Positions 45,217 to 56,694 of a stretch of DNA of 64,000 nt are shown one piece after another. The notes below the pieces were generated by a model. That model was not told the DNA's origin and did not search any database. It was given only the letters and a program-made list of their open reading frames with translations. This stretch comes from Helianthus annuus (lineage: Eukaryota; Streptophyta; Magnoliopsida; Asterales; Asteraceae). Both the position numbers and the translations under genes were made by a program. The stretch lies in assembly GCF_002127325.2 (NCBI RefSeq), contig NC_035435.2:122631127-122695126 (forward strand), given 5' to 3'. Positions within the stretch are counted from its first letter, which is position 1; every line of letters begins with the position of its first letter.

Positions 45217-47017
45217 AGGAAAGGCAATACTTATACATCCTACAAAGCCTACAAAATCCTCTCCAATGAATACATCATCTGAAGAGGAGAAAACAGAGAA
45301 ACTCATGAGCCAGTCAATACAAGCAGCAAAAACACAGAATTTTAGACAACTGCCTGCAACACTAACAGATCTCAACAATATTACACAGTTTTACAACCCG
45401 AGTCAATCAAAGGCTACAAATGTTCGTCCGCCAAAAAACAGGCATTTTACACAAAGGGCAAGCTCTCAATCACAGAATACACAAAATGCGGTTATTACCT
45501 TTGGTAATTATGCATTACAAAGATGTGATGATCCCAATACAAAGTTTCGTCCAATTATTGGGATGCAGTTAACAGAAAAACAACAGTGTTTACTAGATAA
45601 CCTGTGGCATATTCAAACTATGCCTCAAGCCTCAACCTTTAAAGTCTAGGTGTTAAATGCATTAAGCATTTATTTTTATGAACAAAGCAGTAAAACACCC
45701 GAGAAACCACAGAGGCCTAAGTTTACCCATTATGTCATATTTCGAGGCACAAAAATTGGTATTTTTAATAAATGGGAAACTGTGGCTAAACATATCCAAT
45801 GCCCCAATCCAATTTACAAAGGCTTTACAGATTTCCAAAAAGCTATAGAAACAGCAAGAGAACATTTTGGGGTAAGTGGCTTTTACATAGAACCTGAAGA
45901 GGTTCAAACATTTGCAGACATGGCTAAAATTAAGCCAGAACAAATAATTAAAAATCAAGAAGAGCTGATCACTGAGTTACAAGATCAGCTTGTACAACAA
46001 GGAAAAAATACACACTCTATACAAGAAAAAATTGAAAATAGTCTGCTAAAACAAAAAATAAGTTTATTGGAAGCAAAAAATACACAGTTATTACAAAAGC
46101 TTGAGAAAAAAGATAAAGACAAAACAGATTTACACAGGACGTTTGAGTGTTTCAGGACCAGGATTCTTGATACACCTTGGCAGCAAAGCCTAAAACCAAT
46201 TATAGAAAGATTCCCAGAATTTGAGAATCTTGTTTCACAGAAAGTTTGTGCAGAATTTCCTTTAATTTTGTACAATTTGCAACAACAGCTGATAGACATG
46301 GCATTCAAATTTGATAGCGAACAGCAAGGGTTCAAAGTGGTAGAAAGAACAGATGAAAAAGGAGATGGAACTGGTCTTCTATTACTTCAAATATATCATC
46401 CTACAAAATTGACAAATGAGCAGATAATTCAATTTTATCATCATGGTATGATCGATTATTTGGAAATAAAGTTAGACAGAAAAACAGAAGATCTTCTCAA
46501 CCAGCTTGGAGAAAAGTTCATTCTAATTGCAGGAAATATGGCAATTAGATCAACGACTTCGATCATTGGTTGCAAAATAATTTCCTCATTCCCTTATACA
46601 GATGCATACACATATAGGCCAGCAAGAAAAAGGATTTTCATTGAACATAAAAGTAGAATCGGCCTTCAAAATCATCTACAGACATCAATGACAACAACTA
46701 ATATAGAGTTTTCAACTCTACCTTGGTTAAGTCATTCAGATGAAAAAAGTCCAAATAATTTTACACAATTTATCAAAAAATATCAGGAAACCCCAGAACT
46801 TCCTGATTATTATCCATGGAGAAATTATCACTTGGTAGGTGAAGGACATTATATACAAATCTATACAAAGCCAGTCTGGAGAATGCTTCTACCCTTTGCA
46901 GGGGAAGGAGACACCCTGCAATTACAACACATTATCAATTTAGAAGACGAAGAGGGCAATGACTTGGAAGACTGTTCTAGTCCACAATCCATAGACTCAA
47001 CACACAGAGATTTCTAA
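45197..47017 (+). pseudogene. Pararetroviral viroplasmin/transactivator (right copy)
   Basis: One frame runs from ATG 45197 to TAA 47015-47017, interrupted by a TAG at 45647-45649 that the left copy lacks. The stretch around KFTHYVIFRGTKIGIFN (about 45718-45770) and the following KGFTDFQKAIETAREHFG form the caulimovirus viroplasmin fold. A Lys/Glu-rich coiled coil follows (about 45960-46130), then a region without recognised domain. Viroplasmins form cytoplasmic inclusion bodies and, in some genera, enable translation of downstream frames of the polycistronic RNA. Broken here. Confidence 0.8.
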
Positions 47018-47216
47018 AAAGACATGATGAAAACATTGACCTAAAGAGACAGCATTTCTAGACAGATTGTTGCCCAGCACATGCATCTGAAAGAGAATCC
47101 ATTATTGTAGATAGTGCTTATTGTCTTTTTCTTTCTTTTATTTGTATCCGTTTATTTTTCTGACACTAGAGCAATATGTACAGTATTTTGTTTGTAGGAT
47201 AGCTTTTCTTTTTGCC

Positions 47217-47225
47217 TATATAAGG
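47217..47225 (+). promoter_or_regulatory. Pararetroviral promoter TATA box
   Basis: TATATAAGG lies about 200 bases after the viroplasmin stop, where Caulimoviridae place the pregenomic RNA promoter. Position and motif only; activity unknown. Confidence 0.5.
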
Positions 47226-47250
47226 CATAGAATGCAGTTGTAAAAATCAT

Positions 47251-48180
47251 CCCAGAATTCAATAGAAATTTCTTGCATTCTCATTCATCCTTATGGCACA
47301 CTAAAATCCTCTCCGTCACTCCTTAGCCTAACCTCCTAGCCCCTTAGTTTCGTTCATTGTTCTTCATATTATATTCCAAAAAAAAAAGAGTCTTTTTTAC
47401 CTTTTGTTACCCCTTGTTCACTCCGCTGTGCATAAATCTCAAGTTCTACTCAAGCTTCTGCCTTCACATTCAGGAGCCATTTTCTTATTACCCACTGTAA
47501 GAAAGTTTTTATTACCCTCCTTATTTACTTTTTACTGTTATATTTTTACTTTTTACTGTTCTTTCTTTTAAAATATTTCTTATATATTTCTGTTATTTCT
47601 GTTTATATTTCTTTTTACATATCCATGTTTGTATTTCTGAGTATAATAATAAAAAATTTAAAAAATTTAAAAAATTAGTATATACCCTCTGATATGGTAT
47701 CCCAGAATTCAATAGAAATTTCTTGCATTCTCATTCATCCTTATGGCACACTAAAATCCTCTCCGTCACTCCTTAGCCTAACTCCTAGCCCCTTAGTTTC
47801 GTTCATTGTTCTTCATATTATATTCCAAAAAAAAAAAAAAAAGAGTCTTTTTTACCTTTTGTTACCCCTTGTTCACTCCGCTGTGCATAAATCTCAAGTT
47901 CTACTCAAGCTTCTGCCTTCACATTCAGGAGCCATTTTCTTATTACCCACTGTAAGAAAGTTTTTATTACCCCCCTTATTTACTTTTTACTGTTATATTT
48001 TTACTTTTTACTGTTCTTTCTTTTAAAATATTTCTTATATATTTCTGTTATTTCTGTTTATATTTCTTTTTACATATCCATGTTTGTATTTCTGAGTATA
48101 ATAATAAAAATTTAAAAATTTAAAAAATTGTTTGTATTTCTGAGTATAATAATAAAAAATTTAAAAAATTAGTATATACC

Positions 48181-48186
<6 letters not shown>
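47251..48186 (+). repeat. Tandem viral intergenic regions
   Basis: A block of roughly 440-480 bp starting ATCCCAGAATTCAATAGAAA and ending AAATTAGTATATACCCTCTG occurs at 47249-47694 and 47698-48186, with small differences (A-run length, a CC-to-C change near 47780, extra short repeats at 48110-48160). It is also present inverted on the left arm. Confidence 0.85.

Positions 48187-48234
<48 letters not shown>
48187..48234. repeat. (TA)n microsatellite
   Basis: TA tract between the viral integrant and element L. Confidence 0.95.
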
Positions 48235-48238
<4 letters not shown>

Positions 48239-48640
48239 TGGGCTATATAGAAAACCCTGTCTATATAAAAAACCCTAGAAAACCCAACCTCCCGACATTT
48301 TTTTTCTTTGAAAAAAATAACACATGTAATATACATGTTTTTAAGACTTTTGGGCCCAAAAAATCAAAAAAGCGCCGAAGGGATAATTTAAAAAAAAAAA
48401 TTCAGCAATTTCTGTCTTTTTTGCCTAACACATGTTAGGCACTGAAATTTGTTTATTTTTTTTAAAAAAAATCCCTTCGGCGCTTTTTTGTTTTTTTTGG
48501 CCCAAAACACTCTAAAACATGTATATTACATGTGTAATTTTTTTCAAAAAAAAAAAATGTCGGGAGGTTGGGTAAAAATGGGGGGAGATTTGGGTTTCCA
48601 GAGTTTTCTACCTAAATTAGGGTTCTCTGTCTAACATTGT

Positions 48641-48642
<2 letters not shown>
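48235..48642. mobile_element. (TA)n-bounded hairpin element L
   Basis: The left end GGGTTGGGCTATATAGAAAA and right end (reversed) GGACAATGTTAGACAGAGAA lie between TA tracts. Inner arms (ACCCAACCTCCCGACATTTT to CAAAAAAGCGCCGAAGGGAT) are mirrored around the palindrome GCCTAACACATGTTAGGC at 48423. Non-coding. Confidence 0.78.

Positions 48643-48703
<61 letters not shown>
48643..48703. repeat. (TA)n microsatellite
   Basis: TA tract to the right of element L. Confidence 0.95.
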
Positions 48704-48706
<3 letters not shown>

Positions 48707-49073
48707 AGGAATCATAATCCAAAAGGAAACTAAATAACATAATATTAGGAAATTAAATTTCAAATAAATATAAAATAATATCCATAGATATCTCTACATC
48801 ATACTCTTTGTCTTTAAAGAAAACTCGTCCTTGAGTTTTGTCTTAAATCTAAAGCTACCTGGATCAAAAAGAACATCAACCCGAAACTCTTGCACTATCA
48901 TCACAACCCACCCAAATTGTTCAACTTAACGAGTCGTCTTGCATGGCTCTTGACTTGTACTACCTAGGTCGAATGGAGCATTGAACCCCTTCTTGTTCAA
49001 TATATATTTTGTCTTTTCACCAATTTGATCAACATGAAGAGGGTCATATAATAAGTGACTTTCTCCACCCTCT
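48704..49073. other. Retroelement-like remnant, not assigned
   Basis: Contains TCTTTGTCTTTAAAGAAAAC then TCGTCCTTGAGTTTTGTC, phrases reminiscent of plant gypsy 3' regions. On the minus strand 48890-49070 is partly open (YDPLHVDQIGEKTKYILNKK) but I cannot place it. Confidence 0.3.
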
Positions 49074-50410
49074 TGTTACGACCCCAGCCCCGGTTTGACC
49101 CGGTCAGGAGCCGCGGGACAGCGAAAGATTTTAAAACATGATCTTTTTAAAACTTGAAATGCCCGATTATTTTACTTCATAATTCGGGATAAACCCCGTA
49201 ATTTACAATAGAAGAATTTTACTAGGAAATTCCCTGATTTATTAAAACATGTTTATTTATTTTAACCGAGCCACCTCTTCAAGCTGGTTAGTGCTCCGTA
49301 GCACGTTGTCCTTGATTTACAGCAGGTCGCCTGAAACATGTTTTAAAAATATTTTGTTAGCGGGGAAATACTGAGTGAATCATTCATTCTGATAAAATGA
49401 CACATAGTTATAAATTACAGCATAAGAGCGATTACAATGGCTTCTATCTTATTTTTATCTGGCACTTTGTCACTTGTTGACGATGGTCATACCATTATTG
49501 GGTCTTTCCCCAAGTAGTGACGTTTATCACGGTGAGGATTTATTAGCCTAACCCGTGAGAAATTAGTAATGTGCACAATACCCCACTAGCCAGTGATTTA
49601 AGATAACCACGACTTAATCCCTGTAATTATAACTTTTGAAAATATGGAGTATTGTAAAATATGATTGATAAAAAGAGAATGACTCACATTGCAGATTTAT
49701 GCGGGCAGAGTTTAGCCTACTGATTAGCCTGATAACCTAATTTAAACAATAATGCACACGAACTAGGTTAGTAAATACAGCAGTTACGATAACTCACGAG
49801 ATACAAACCCTCACAACGAATGACAAAGTGCGATACTTAACATCCATCGAATTTACGACGAATGACAAAGCATAACCCTAATGTGGGCAGCACTTAAACA
49901 TCCATTGGATAGTTACAATCGATCGGACATTAAATCGTAATAGCGATCGAGTTATTACCCTGTTGGTGCGGCAACGTTTCGTGTTCGTGTGTGTTTTGAA
50001 GTAAACAGTGTATAACTCAGTGTATGAAGCGAAATTTAACGTCGAAACAGGCAAACAGTTCAAGTCCCAAGCCCACTGCATTTATAGCCTGAATTGGAGC
50101 CTCCCGCGTGTCGCGACAGGATCCTCCGCACCTGTCGCGTATCGCGGGGCAATCCAATGTAGGCTAGGATAGGCTTGTCACTAGTGTAGGCCTGCTGAGT
50201 TGATAGTTCGAGAATTTTCAATTTAGACAACGAATTGTGATGATAATCGTCAATTAGGGTTTAACCCCCTTGAGTTTTAGGGGCCCTGATCCTGATTCTG
50301 ATTATTCTGAAAATTTTAGGGGTTATGTAGGATTACTTGGGGGTCTCAATTAGGGTTTCCTATTGGGCAAAATAAAATAAGAAATAATACTTTTAATGAG
50401 AGTTCTTACA
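49074..50410 (-). repeat. 3' LTR of the Tekay-like element
   Basis: 1337 bp, starting TGTTACGACCCCAGCC on the plus strand and ending GAGTTCTTACA. It lacks about 29 bp (GGAACCCGTGGTATTTAATT and neighbours) present in the 5' LTR at 56646-56675, so the copies have diverged by indels. Confidence 0.88.
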
Positions 50411-50423
50411 TTCTCCCCACCTT
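50411..50423 (-). other. Polypurine tract
   Basis: AAGGTGGGGAGAA on the minus strand directly precedes the 3' LTR; it primes plus-strand synthesis in LTR elements. Confidence 0.85.
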
Positions 50424-50454
50424 AATAAAAATCTCATCCTCGAGATTTACTGGA

Positions 50455-51070
50455 ACATGTAGGGATATTTTCGCTTCATCTCTGATTCCAGCTCCTAAGT
50501 GTATTCAGGTCCTCTTTTCGAATCCCACTTGACTTTGACTAGCACGAGTCATTTGTGTTTGAGAAACTTGATCTTTCTATCCTCTATCTGCAGTGGTTTC
50601 TCCCCAAATTTCAATTTTTCATTTACCTCTATATCTTGAAGAGGTACTACCAGGGATTCGTCAGATAGACATTTCTTGAGGTTGGATACATGAAATACAT
50701 CATGTACTCCAGCTAACTCTTCTAGTAGTTGTAAACGATAAGCAACTGGTCCTATTCGTTGGATTACGGGAAATAGTCCTACGTACCTTGGACTCAGCTT
50801 TCCTTTCTTACCGAACCATACTACTCATTTCCAAGGAGAAACTTTCAAGAGTACCTTGTCTCCAACTTGAAACTCTAGTGGCTTGCGTCGATTGTTAGCA
50901 TAGCTCTTTTGGCGATCTCGAGCAATCTTCAGTCTTTCCTTGATCTGAGTGATCTTGTCGGTAGTTTCTTGTACAATTTCAGGACCTGATAATTGACTTT
51001 CTCCTATTTCTGCCCAACAAACTGGAGTTCTACACTTGCGTCCATAAAGCGCTTCAAATGGGGCAGCTTC
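50455..51070 (-). pseudogene. Gypsy integrase C-terminus with chromodomain-like tail
   Basis: Minus-strand reading, shifted relative to the upstream integrase frame: [77 protein letters not shown] and finally VLVKVKWDSKRGPEYT.ELE. The last motif is the variant chromodomain (CR type) of Tekay-like chromoviruses, which targets integration to heterochromatin. At least two in-frame stops. Confidence 0.75.
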
Positions 51071-51654
51071 AATGCTTGAAGATAACTATTGTTATAGGAG
51101 AATTCAATTAAAGATAGGTGATCGTCCCAGTTTCCACCAAAATCTATCACACATGCTCGGAGCATGTCTTCCAGGGTTTGTATTGTTCTTTCACTTTGTC
51201 CGTCTGTTTGTGGATGATATGTAGTACTTAAATTTAGTCGGGTTCCCATTGCTTCCTGGAAACTTGTCCAGAGATGGGAAGTGAAACGACGATCCCTATC
51301 CGATACAATGGAGAGTGGAACTCCATGCAAGGATACTACTTCGTCTACATACAACTTAGCTAACCTTTTCATACTAAAGGTTTCTTTCATGGGTAGAAAA
51401 TGAGCTGATTTGGTTAATCGGTCTACAATTACCCAAATCGCATCATTGCCTTTTCTGGTTTTGGGTAATTTAGTAACAAAGTCCATTGTTACGAGTTCCC
51501 ATTTCCATACAGGCATTTCTAATTGTTGTAGTAGTCCCGAAGGTTTCTGGTGTTCTGCTTTAACTTGTGAACAAGTTAAACACTTAGATACATATCTAGC
51601 TATATCCTTTTTCATTCCTCTCCACCAGAAATTATTTCTTAAATCTTGGTACAT
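51004..51654 (-). pseudogene. Gypsy integrase core
   Basis: Starts within the zinc-binding HHCC region ([16 protein letters not shown]). The DDE catalytic residues are visible: D in [11 protein letters not shown] in [12 protein letters not shown] and E in [14 protein letters not shown] frameshift near 51070 (after YNNSYLQA) separates it from the chromodomain tail. Catalytic residues are intact but the frame is not. Confidence 0.85.
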
Positions 51655-51726
51655 TTTATTGTTTCCGGGATGTATGGTATACCTAGATTTATGAGCTTCC
51701 TCTAAAATCTTATCTCTTAAATCTCC

Positions 51727-52023
51727 CTACTTAGGTACCCAAATTCTTTTCTTATGGAATCTCCAAATTCCATCCTTTCCTTGCTCTAACTCTTTTATTC
51801 GTCCTTTCATTCCTTCAGTATCGTCTTCGATTGCTGTTTCTTGAACTTTCTTTAATTGTTCCATTAAATTCAATTGCAGATTTATTCTAAGAGCACGAAC
51901 TCGTCGATGTTTCTCATGATACTTACGACTTAAAGCATCTGCGACTACGTTTGCTTTTCCTTCGTGATATTGAATATCACAGTCGTAGTCACTTAGGATT
52001 TCCATCCATCTTCTTTGCCTCAT
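51727..52023 (-). pseudogene. Gypsy RNase H end and linker to integrase
   Basis: Reads [20 protein letters not shown] then [14 protein letters not shown], the conserved end of the gypsy RNase H domain. It is in the same frame as the RT segment, separated by the TAA at 52036-52038, and ends at a TAA shortly before the integrase zinc-binding region. Confidence 0.8.
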
Positions 52024-52035
52024 GTTTAATTCTTT

Positions 52036-53118
52036 TTACCCAAATATGTATCTTAAACTCTTGTGATCCGTATAGACAGTAAACTTACTTCCATATAGAT
52101 AATGTCTCCAAATTTTAAGGGCAAAAATTATGGCTCCTAATTCTAGGTCATGAGTTGTATAGTTTTCCTCGTGCTTTTTCAATTGTCTTGAGGCATACGC
52201 AATTACCTTCTTGCGTTGCATTAACACACATCCTAATCCTAGCTTTGAAGCATCGCAATATACTTCAAAATCTTCCGTTCCTTCTGGCAAGGCTAGAATT
52301 GGAGCATTTGTTAACTTTTGCTTTAAAATCCTAAAAGCCTCTTCTTGCTTAGGTCCCCATTCAAATTTGACTGCTTTACAGGTTAGCTTAGTTAATGGCA
52401 TGGCTATCGTAGAAAAATCCTTAATGAATCGCCTATAATATCCGGCTAATCCTAGAAAACTTCTAACTTCCATAGCCGATTGCGGGACCTTCCATTTGGT
52501 AATTACTTCTATTTTGGAGGGATCTACACGAATACCTTCGTGGTTCACCATGTGTCCTAAAAATTGCACCTCCTGTAGCCAAAATTCACACTTCGAGAAT
52601 TTGGCGTAAAGCTTTTCCCTTCTTAACAAAGTTAAGAGTGCATGCAAGTGCTGACAATGTTCATCCTGACTTTTGGAATAAATAAGTATATCGTCGATGA
52701 AGACAATTACAAATTTATCCAAATACGGTTTACGGATCCGATTCATCATGTCCATGAATGCCGCAGGTGCATTTGTTAGTCCGAAGGGCATGACTGTAAA
52801 CTCGTAATGACCATACCTAGTTCTGAAAGCAGTTTTAGGTATGTCTTCTTCTTGTACTTTCAACTGATGGTATCCGGAGCGTAAGTCTATTTTAGAAAGA
52901 TACCTAGCTCCCTGGAGTTGGTCAAAAAGATCATCAATCCTAGGTAATGGGTATCGATTCTTAATTGTAACCTTATTCAATTCTCTATAATCAATACACA
53001 TTCTCATTGACCCATCTTTCTTTTTCACAAACAATAATGGAGCTCCCCACGGAGATGAACTAGGTTGTATAAAACCTTTACTTAGTAATTCATCTAATTG
53101 CTTTTTCAGTTCTAGCAT
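52036..53118 (-). pseudogene. Gypsy reverse transcriptase and RNase H
   Basis: A 360-residue open segment with standard RT blocks: [60 protein letters not shown], and active site FIDDILIYS. RNase H begins at [14 protein letters not shown] and continues to [11 protein letters not shown], where a TAA (52036-52038) interrupts it. It would copy element RNA in virus-like particles. Active-site residues are conserved, so decay is recent or mild here. Confidence 0.9.
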
Positions 53119-53189
53119 TTCTGTGGGTGCTAGCCGATAAGGTGCTTTAGCTATCGGTGTAGTTCCAGGAATTAGATGAATCCTAAATT

Positions 53190-53864
53190 CTACTTCCCTG
53201 TCGGGTGGTAATCCAGGTAGTTCTTCTGGGAATACATCTGGGTATTCTGAGCTACTGGGATTTCTTTAAGTTCCTTACTTTTCGTGTTAATGATTACTGA
53301 AATCATATACACTACTTCTTGTTTTCTTGAATAACTGGCCAATTTCATTACTGAAATGAATTTTAGTGGCTTTTGTGGTTTATCTCCTGTAATTGAAATT
53401 ACTTCTCCTGTCGGTGTATGGATTTCTATAGAATTTTTATCACAGATAATTCGAGCATGGTTGGCTACTAACCAATCCATTCCTAACACGACATCGAATC
53501 CGGCTAAATTCATAGGTAACAGGTTTGCAGAAAATTTATGGTCTAAGAGTTCTATCTTTGCTTCTCGCAAAACCTTATCTATGTTAACAGAATTTTCATC
53601 TGCCGTTTCGACTGTAAAAATCTGCCTAAGGTTGGTTAAAGGTAGATTAAGAGCTTGACAAAATGAAGTATTGATAAAACTTTGGTATACACCAGAGTCA
53701 AATAATACTTTTGCATACACGTTGTGCACTAGGAACGTACCAGCTATCACATCTGGAATGAGTTCTGCTTCTTGAGTGGTCAGCTGGAATGCTCTGGCAT
53801 TCTTCTTAGTAACTCCTCGGCCGTCTTGGCTTTGTTGTCTGCTGGTTTGACCAACTTTGGGCAA
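53190..53864 (-). pseudogene. Gypsy aspartic protease region
   Basis: Contains VLFDSGVYQSFI near residue 55, the D-S-G catalytic box of retropepsins, followed by VVLGMDWL, the second conserved protease motif. It overlaps the gag tail in another frame (53780-53864), showing a frameshift between gag and protease. It ends before the RT frame. Confidence 0.78.
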
Positions 53865-54944
53865 TCTGGCCTAAGATGTCCAGTCTCTCCACAATTATAG
53901 CAGACCATGGCTTTCTTCTTCCTGCAATCTTCTTCTTGATGCCGTGGAATTTTACAGAAATTGCAATACCCCTTGCATCTTCCAAAATGCTTCCTTTTAC
54001 AGGCATTGCAAAATGGAACAGTGGAAGATTGCCAAGTTCCTTTTCTCCGAAAATTATTACGGTTACCCACACGGAATCCTTGGGTAATCTTTTGGGCTAC
54101 TTCCTTTTTCCGATTTTCTTCACTTGTGCGTACCAGTTCGTCAGTTAGGGTGTTAGCTAATTCTACCGCATCGTCAATAGTGCGAGGTCTTAACGATATT
54201 ACGGATTTCGCCAATCAATCCTTAAATATAGCGGGAAATAAGCACCGGTTCTGGCGAAGCCAGGGTTGGTACCACCCTCGCATATTCGAAGAATGTTGAA
54301 GTATATCCTCGACAGTCTACACCTATCATCCGATGGTTCAGGAATTTATTTACCATTTGTTCCTTTTCATATTCGGGACAGAATTTTCTTTCCATTAGCT
54401 GCTTAAATTCCTCCCAATTCATGGCCTAGGCCATATTTCTTCCTTTGGCTTGAAGTACCGTATTCCACCATTCTAGCGCCCCTTCTTTAAAAAGATGCGA
54501 AGCATACATAACCCTGTCTTCTTCAACACATTTACTTATCATAATTACTGCTTCGGTTTTCTCCAACCAACGCAGTGTCGCAGTCGCCCTTTCATTGCCT
54601 GCAAATTCAGCTGGTTTACAAGCAAGAAATTCTTTGTAAGTGCAACCAGGAGTTGCAGTTTTCATTTTCTTAGGGAGTGGGGCCTGCCGTGGATCATTAT
54701 ACTGATTAGTATGCTTGCCGCCTCCGTTTACGCTATTACTGATGTTATCTTCTTGAGTACGTTTACTAGGAATAATTTGTTGAGGTTCAACAGGTTTCTG
54801 GGCAGCAGCCAGGATTGCTGGAATAGCATTGGCTATCCCTTGAGCAACGATATTTTCGATATCTTGCCTAGTCATAAATTGACCTTCCTGATTTTGCTCT
54901 GATTGGTTAACTTCGTTAACTGGTTCATTATTAGCATTTGCCAT
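53780..54944 (-). pseudogene. Gypsy gag, broken in three segments
   Basis: Three consecutive minus-strand segments: 54944-54426 (MANANNEPVNEVNQSEQNQE to the start of the capsid domain, ASHLFKEGALEWWNTV), 54422-54222 (MNWEEFKQLMERKFCPEYEK) and 54214-53780, which ends with a CCHC knuckle (CYNCGETGHLRPDCP) after a Cys/His-rich stretch (CNACKRKHFGRCKGYCNFC). Stops or small shifts near 54424 and 54215 separate them. Gag packages element RNA. Confidence 0.85.
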
Positions 54945-54959
54945 CTGATAATTAATTTA

Positions 54960-56579
54960 TATACATAATTAGCATACAATAATTAATAACTAAATATAAC
55001 AAAACAATTGCACATAATCACACAAATTTTTACAACACACGTATAGCCAAAATTGTCGATTTCTCGACTTCCATTTTTATATTATATTATGCATCCGTAC
55101 ACATTGTTATCTTACAAAAGTTTTATTTTTAAGTTATTTTACAGAGTTATATTTACTATTGTTATTATACAAACACATCCTCCCAATCACACTATCCCTT
55201 GTCAGTTGGCATTTTAGAAGCGACGTTCCCTCTCGTCGTACTTCCAGGAGATTTGTTCTCACCTCCCGGATCCTATTCCCTACAGTCACCAGCTCCTCGC
55301 CAAAATGGCGGAGTTCAGCTAAGTTTTCATTACTCATTGGTGGGTTTGGTATAGGTTCTGGGTCAAACTGAGGGAAAAAAGGTATAAAGGTTATTAAGGA
55401 GGTTTTGAAACTGCCAGTCGTTAGTCCACCACTCGTCCATTTCTCCTAAAGGTTAGGTGTGGATCAGAGGGTCTGGAATAGCTGGTTCCAAATTTATTGG
55501 AAGTTGGGTTTCAGCAGGATAAGGGTAGAGGTTATTGGTGATAGGTCTAATGATATCACAGCTTGCCAGTAGGTGATCTAATTTTTCCTGAAATGGTAAT
55601 TCTTCAGTTTGCTTAGAACTTTCCCCAATTTCTATTTCTGATTGCCTAGAACTTCCCCTATCTCAATCCCTTTTCCTTTATCCATAGGATTTTCTATTTT
55701 GGGAGCTTTCCTAGTTGCTGGTTTCCTCCTGCGTACCCGTCTCCAGCCTACAAAATATTCTCCTTTTCTTAGGCTTTGGTTTCTCCGGAGGTGGAGCTTG
55801 AAATTCCATAGGTTCCTCCACATCGGCAAAGTAACCGGTAAAGTCGTTGGAAACTTCCACTTTTACAGGATAGAGATTGAGATTTTCTAGGGCTTCAGAT
55901 AACTCGTTCATGCAGTTTAGCATATATGCAAAAATGCACACAAAATGCTAAGTTAAAATTTTATAATGAAATTTCACAAATAAACATTCAAGTATTATTG
56001 CATCCATGGGACTAATTTAATACAAAGGACAATTGAAATTAAAACATACTAGGGTTTATTGTAAACTTATTTATTTACTAGGTAAAATTTTCTTTAGAGT
56101 TTCTGGATTGTAGGTAATATGGGTGCTAATACTGGGTCAGGGTATTGGTAGTTTAAAGGTTGGTATTTACTGCTACAGTGGCTAACATATAGAGATCTGC
56201 CCATTTTTCATCTAATTCGTCTTCCCATGGTGGATTATTGCCTATTTCCTGGGTTTCCTGATTAACCCTCACTTCTTTTGGTTGTGATTTCTTTCCTTTC
56301 TCTTGACTTTTCCTAATAATCAAACTTCTTTTATTAGGAGAAAGTGGCTTCTCAAACTGTGCCTTACGGACAAATATTCCTTCCTCAGTATCTATGGATT
56401 GTTTTGAGGATGATGATCTCTTATCTTTTGGTGCATTATCTAATTGACGATAGATGTCTGAAAGTCTTTGCTTACCCATACTGTAAACAAATATTCAAAT
56501 AATAAAACATATATAATCACAAAAATGGCAATCAATAAAATTAAGTATTTGCTAAATACTTAATTGGCTTAAAAAACCT
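54960..56579 (-). other. Long leader with sense-strand short frames
   Basis: 1.6 kb between primer site and gag. Sense frames include 56479-56153 (108 residues, MGKQRLSDIYRQLDNAPKDK, Lys/Ser-rich then EDELDEKWADLYMLA), 55941-55711 (76 residues, Pro/Lys-rich) continuing in another frame at 55829-55632, and 55337-55134 (67 residues). I recognise no domain. The 108-residue frame begins about 100 bases from the primer site and is uninterrupted. Confidence 0.5.
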
Positions 56580-56592
56580 GGCTCTATACCAC
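56580..56592 (-). other. Primer binding site, degenerate initiator-Met
   Basis: The minus strand reads GGTGGTATAGAGCC close to the LTR end at 56600; it matches TGGTATCAGAGCC except for one missing C. Confidence 0.6.
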
Positions 56593-56599
56593 CTTTTCC

Positions 56600-56694
56600 T
56601 GTCACGACCCCAGCCCCGGTTTGACTCGGTCAGGAGCCGCGGGATAGGAACCCGTGGTATTTAATTTATGCGACAGCGGAAGATTTTAAAACAT
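56600..56694 (-). repeat. 5' LTR of Tekay-like element, inner piece
   Basis: TGTCACGACCCCAGCCCCGG onward matches the 3' LTR at 49074. It ends at the AACAT target copy (56690-56694) of the solo LTR. Confidence 0.85.

Larger units (their letters stand above)
41746..48186. mobile_element. Endogenous pararetrovirus (Caulimoviridae), rearranged head-to-head
   Basis: Two partial viral copies in opposite orientation. The left arm (minus strand) has the reverse transcriptase/RNase H region and the start of the viroplasmin gene; the right arm (plus strand) has the RNase H end, the full viroplasmin region and two tandem intergenic regions. The centre (44411-44943) is a scramble of short pieces. A separate viroplasmin/transactivator gene after the polymerase points to a caulimo-, soymo-, cavemo- or solendovirus-like member; I cannot fix the genus. 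No movement or coat protein region is seen. The right flank is a (TA)n tract; integration in TA-rich DNA is common for these sequences. Every coding region carries breaks or truncations. Confidence 0.85.
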
